NCBI GenBank assembly: GCA_030630935.1
Contig: DAOVMD010000102.1
Span: 1 to 8,709 of the forward strand
DNA: 8,709 nucleotides
Direction of reading: 5' to 3'
Source: Candidatus Mcinerneyibacteriota bacterium
GTDB lineage: Bacteria; AUK180; JAQVHJ01
The position numbers were made by a program, and so were the translations under genes. The notes under the pieces were generated by a model that was not told the DNA's origin, made no database searches, and saw only the letters and a list, made by a program, of their open reading frames with translations. Positions 7,501 to 8,709 of this stretch are shown here, piece after piece (positions within the stretch are counted from its first letter, which is position 1; each line of letters starts with the position of its first letter).

Positions 7501-7876
7501 CTAAACCAAGACTTCCATTTAATTTAGTTATCTCCTTCAAGTTTTTTATCGACGCAAGAATCGCACGCTCAGAGTCATTCTCATGAGAAAAAGGATGACC
7601 AAATACTGAAAGAATTCCATCACCTATATATTTTACAATCTTACCATCATATAATTCAATATCTTCGTTTATGACTTTATAATACTTTTGAAGAATATTT
7701 TTCACCTCTTCAGGATCACGCCGATCACTGAATGATGTGAACCCAACCATATCAATGAATAAAATTGCAACTAATCTGAATTCCTCTTCTTCACTGATAA
7801 CAAGTAATTTCGAGCCGCAATTACCGCAGAACTTCATACCACCGGGATTATTAAATCCACAACTTTCACATTTCAT
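4553..7876 (-). CDS. Zinc ribbon - class III adenylate cyclase - AAA ATPase - TPR signalling protein
   Basis: The protein has 1107 residues and no signal peptide or membrane segment. Residues 3-20 form a CxxC-x10-CxxC zinc ribbon. The cyclase domain (about 32-210) has metal ligands Asp42 (LFIDMVGFT) and Asp86 (KYIGDG), adenine-selecting Lys82 and Asp148 (LDFFGN), and transition-state residues Asn155 and Arg159 (NIAQR). It should therefore make cAMP, probably as a dimer with two equivalent sites. Next come a conserved MIGRKKEL entry, Walker A GEAGIGKS (255-262), Walker B-like ILFIIEDFHWID (382-393), GNPFFMEE (481-488) and the FFKHILIQEVAY segment (591-602). Roughly ten TPR-like helical pairs fill about 640-1030. 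The order resembles soluble adenylyl cyclase (one cyclase domain here) and the bacterial cyclase/ATPase/TPR family. AAAGG precedes the ATG by seven bases, and a promoter is seen at 7920-7948. The activating signal is unknown; there is no DNA-binding domain. Confidence 0.93.
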   Translation of the reverse strand: MKCESCGFNNPGGMKFCGNCGSKLLVISEEEEFRLVAILFIDMVGFTSFSDRRDPEEVKNILQKYYKVINEDIELYDGKIVKYIGDGILSVFGHPFSHENDSERAILASIKNLKEITKLNGSLGLDIKFRYGINYGKIVVGKVVNNLDFFGNEINIAQRIESNAEPSTILVSTSIFKQTKGIFNFSLAADKVQITSDLLVDGYRVDGLKEKRGRIRGVEGIYQPMIGRKKELAELKGSFESTYIGKSFNIISILGEAGIGKSRLFEEFERDIKSFKKLQIMKGRCLPYGKSFAYWPILEILRKLFDIKVDDDNYSIAAKIKNVLRKDFGEDTFSSIDIHSIFLNLFGIIEIDELNIPQNKIQQMLFFIFERIMRKQLRDHTILFIIEDFHWIDSSSVDLISYLLRNLKDQPVCFIFISRAEIKENEKGKILFNELNSFENYKNILLKELDSRNSMLLVETILEIEKLPVDFKELITKHSEGNPFFMEEIIKSFIDEGILIHAGDKWKTTKKVEELKVPSSVEGVIRSRLDKLPLPERKIIQNAAIIGKIFWHNILSSISNMIIDQPLENLESKEFIIKNFDSEYLNDSEYFFKHILIQEVAYNGILVKVRKEVHKNIAKLLEKQTNKSERFLNLLAYHFEHAQIFDKAGEYYLKLGLSQKEKSSNKEALNSFKKVVDFKKNLDFETFYKAYFNMAGVYSTIGDNSKALKIYNELLEMEDSALYFFDIYQSIGDSYQKKSDYSAALDYYGKAEQFLDPKSNYDKIRIHNSFAWIHYLQGDNVKFKDFTHTSLELLPNCDESISIEKSDNLKSHVYNLLGVYYGEIGDNEKALEYYKKIESIYIEKDKYLYLEACYNNMGTTYDSLGEYGDAIDCYNKSGDISKQVGERLGVAITLNNIGGILLFCNDLKGSENAYREYLSINAEIENKLGNGYGTAGLARIALVKKDFKNAIEKFTTAKNIFTILGSKRLAAGIDIDLIDCYLEMGNVKKVNQILKKIKKSKYFENEKIIEYCNARLDFIKGEFQKAFEFFKNYYEDKLAKSDFEDLISVGYYLIKSLIEVGNISEISPVIENLKNRISEITGKLPPDLCEKYLQKEKSSFIINYKKS

Positions 7877-7919
7877 CTTTACCTTTATTTTTATAAATCA
7901 ATTTTTTCTCCTATATTTG

Positions 7920-7948
7920 ATTGTATAATAAATTTAACTAAAAATCAA
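7920..7948 (-). promoter_or_regulatory. Predicted promoter of the adenylate cyclase gene
   Basis: On the minus strand, TTGATT (7943-7948) and TACAAT (7920-7925) are 17 bases apart, with a seven-A tract (7951-7957) immediately upstream. Initiation near 7913 would give a leader of roughly 37 bases with AAAGG as ribosome site. It faces away from the promoter at 7996-8024, with about 47 bases between the two -35 hexamers. Confidence 0.5.
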
Positions 7949-7995
7949 GGTTTTTTTACATAAACTGATATTTTTTTATTTTTTTTAAAAAACTA

Positions 7996-8024
7996 TTGAT
8001 TTTTCTTATTAAATATGATAAAAT
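7996..8024 (+). promoter_or_regulatory. Predicted promoter of the membrane-anchored Lys-Pro protein gene
   Basis: TTGATT (7996-8001) and TAAAAT (8019-8024) are 17 bases apart, preceded by an A-tract (7987-7992) within the self-complementary TTTTTTAAAAAA at 7981-7992. Initiation near 8031 gives a leader of about 20 bases carrying AGGA (8040-8043). Two further TATAAT strings (8029-8034, 8034-8039) have no well-spaced -35, but they make the exact start uncertain. Confidence 0.45.
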
Positions 8025-8049
8025 ACTATATAATATAATAGGAATTTAT

Positions 8050-8709
8050 ATGTTATATTTCACTAAACTACAAAAAATCATTATTTCTGTACTCTCATTC
8101 TTATTGATTGCAGGAGTAATTACATATGTAATTGTACCCGGAAATTCTGGTGGACCAATCACAAAAGAAGAAATCGCTGAAAAGATTCAAACTCTAAAAT
8201 CTGAAATTGAAGAATTCGAAACGAAAAATAGTGATAAAAAACTTCCTCCCGAATTTTTTGAATCGAAGAAGAAACTTGACCAGGCTATTAACTCGGTTAT
8301 TTCAGAAGAAGATTTTGTGATATCTTTTAAGCTCCTTTCAGAAGCTAAGGAGAAGTTTATTGAAACGAAATTAATATTAACCAAACAAGAAGCCCTTGCA
8401 AATAAGGAGAAACTAAAAGATAAACCGAAGCCAATTTCCAAACCGAAACCAAAACCTAAGCCAAAGCCAAAACCGGTTACAAAACCAAGACCTGACGACG
8501 ATGACGGTTCCCCTTATTCCGATAATGATTTTGATGATATCTCTCCTCCTCCTGTTGCCTTGAAAGATTCTGGCACCTCAGATGATATGAGTACTTATGA
8601 AGATATGAATAAAAAGGCACTTGAAAAGCGTAATGAAAATAATTCTAATACATCCGATTCAGAGTATAACTATACTCCCATCACCAAGAATAATGACGCC
8701 ACACCAGAT
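8050..8709 (+). CDS. Membrane-anchored protein with Lys-Pro repeat and acidic tail, function unknown (partial, C-terminus missing)
   Basis: The reading frame is open for 220 codons from ATG at 8050 to the right edge, with AGGA six bases before the start. Residues 10-29 form one strongly hydrophobic helix preceded by Lys6 and Lys9. There is no Cys for lipidation, so a signal anchor with the rest outside the inner membrane is likely. Residues 38-122 are charged and mostly helical, with a Lys/Glu-rich hairpin-like pattern. Residues 125-148 are a Lys-Pro repeat and may form an extended spacer. The remaining visible part is acidic and Asn/Ser-rich, starting with four consecutive Asp. The anchor plus Lys-Pro linker recalls TonB, but the helical segment before the linker and the acidic tail do not match. 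I do not recognise a family. The gene is divergent from the cyclase and may share control with it. A C-terminal domain beyond the edge could reveal the role. Confidence 0.85.
   Translation, partial: MLYFTKLQKIIISVLSFLLIAGVITYVIVPGNSGGPITKEEIAEKIQTLKSEIEEFETKNSDKKLPPEFFESKKKLDQAINSVISEEDFVISFKLLSEAKEKFIETKLILTKQEALANKEKLKDKPKPISKPKPKPKPKPKPVTKPRPDDDDGSPYSDNDFDDISPPPVALKDSGTSDDMSTYEDMNKKALEKRNENNSNTSDSEYNYTPITKNNDATPD
8422..8493 (+). repeat. Lys-Pro coding repeat (AAACCN hexamers)
   Basis: Codons 125-148 of the membrane-anchored protein encode alternating Lys and Pro, with brief interruptions by Ile-Ser, Val-Thr and an Arg. At DNA level this is a degenerate AA(A/G)CC(N) hexamer repeat. Codons vary (AAA/AAG, CCA/CCG/CCT), which suggests selection for the peptide rather than a recent slippage expansion. 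Confidence 0.8.

Noticed and set aside
8187-8441. Minus-strand 84-codon frame, Ser/Phe-rich
   Set aside because: It is the antisense of the Lys/Glu-rich segment of the membrane-anchored gene, which has a promoter-like sequence, a ribosome site and a coherent protein layout.
8050-8709. Calling the Lys-Pro protein TonB
   Set aside because: The anchor and Lys-Pro linker are similar, but a long helical segment precedes the linker, the linker is followed by an acidic run, and no TonB C-terminal domain is visible before the edge.

Overview
The window is AT-rich bacterial DNA with compact genes, purine-rich Shine-Dalgarno sites and an anaerobic, ferredoxin-centred gene set. This would suit an anaerobe or microaerophile, perhaps from an uncultured FCB-type candidate phylum such as Cloacimonadota, Delongbacteria or Marinimicrobia. 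That placement is a guess from style and gene content; no marker gene here settles it.

Region 1 (1-4143, minus strand) is one tight operon, read from right to left. It runs korD (2x[4Fe-4S] ferredoxin-like subunit), korA, korB and korC (2-oxoglutarate:ferredoxin oxidoreductase alpha, beta, gamma), ndk (nucleoside diphosphate kinase), nfnA/sudB (FAD/[2Fe-2S] subunit of NADH-dependent ferredoxin:NADP+ oxidoreductase), and the first 21 codons of nfnB/gltA-like, which continues off the left edge. Genes overlap or lie at most 17 bases apart, and a credible promoter (TTGAAT-17-TAATAT) lies just upstream of korD. The expected logic is that KOR makes or consumes succinyl-CoA with reduced ferredoxin, NfnAB links ferredoxin to NADH and NADPH, and NDK balances nucleoside triphosphates, possibly those made by succinyl-CoA synthetase.

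Region 2 (4144-4552) is a 409-base intergenic space with no gene. It is packed with small repeats: an imperfect inverted repeat, a pair of 18-base direct repeats, a REP-like palindrome, and a degenerate AT-rich repeat that runs into the stop codon of the next gene.

Region 3 (4553-7876, minus strand) is one large gene of 1107 codons. It encodes a soluble signalling protein with an N-terminal zinc ribbon, a class III adenylate cyclase domain with every canonical catalytic residue, an AAA/STAND-like ATPase and a long TPR tail, a layout comparable to soluble adenylyl cyclase.

Region 4 (7877-8709) is a very AT-rich divergent promoter region followed by a plus-strand gene open at the right edge. 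Its product has one N-terminal membrane anchor, a charged helical segment, a Lys-Pro repeat and an acidic, Asn/Ser-rich tail; its function is unknown. The promoters proposed for the cyclase, this gene and korD share the same layout: an A-tract, TTGAWT, a 17-base spacer and a TA-rich -10. The least understood parts of the window are the cyclase with its divergent membrane-anchored neighbour, and the repeat-filled spacer.
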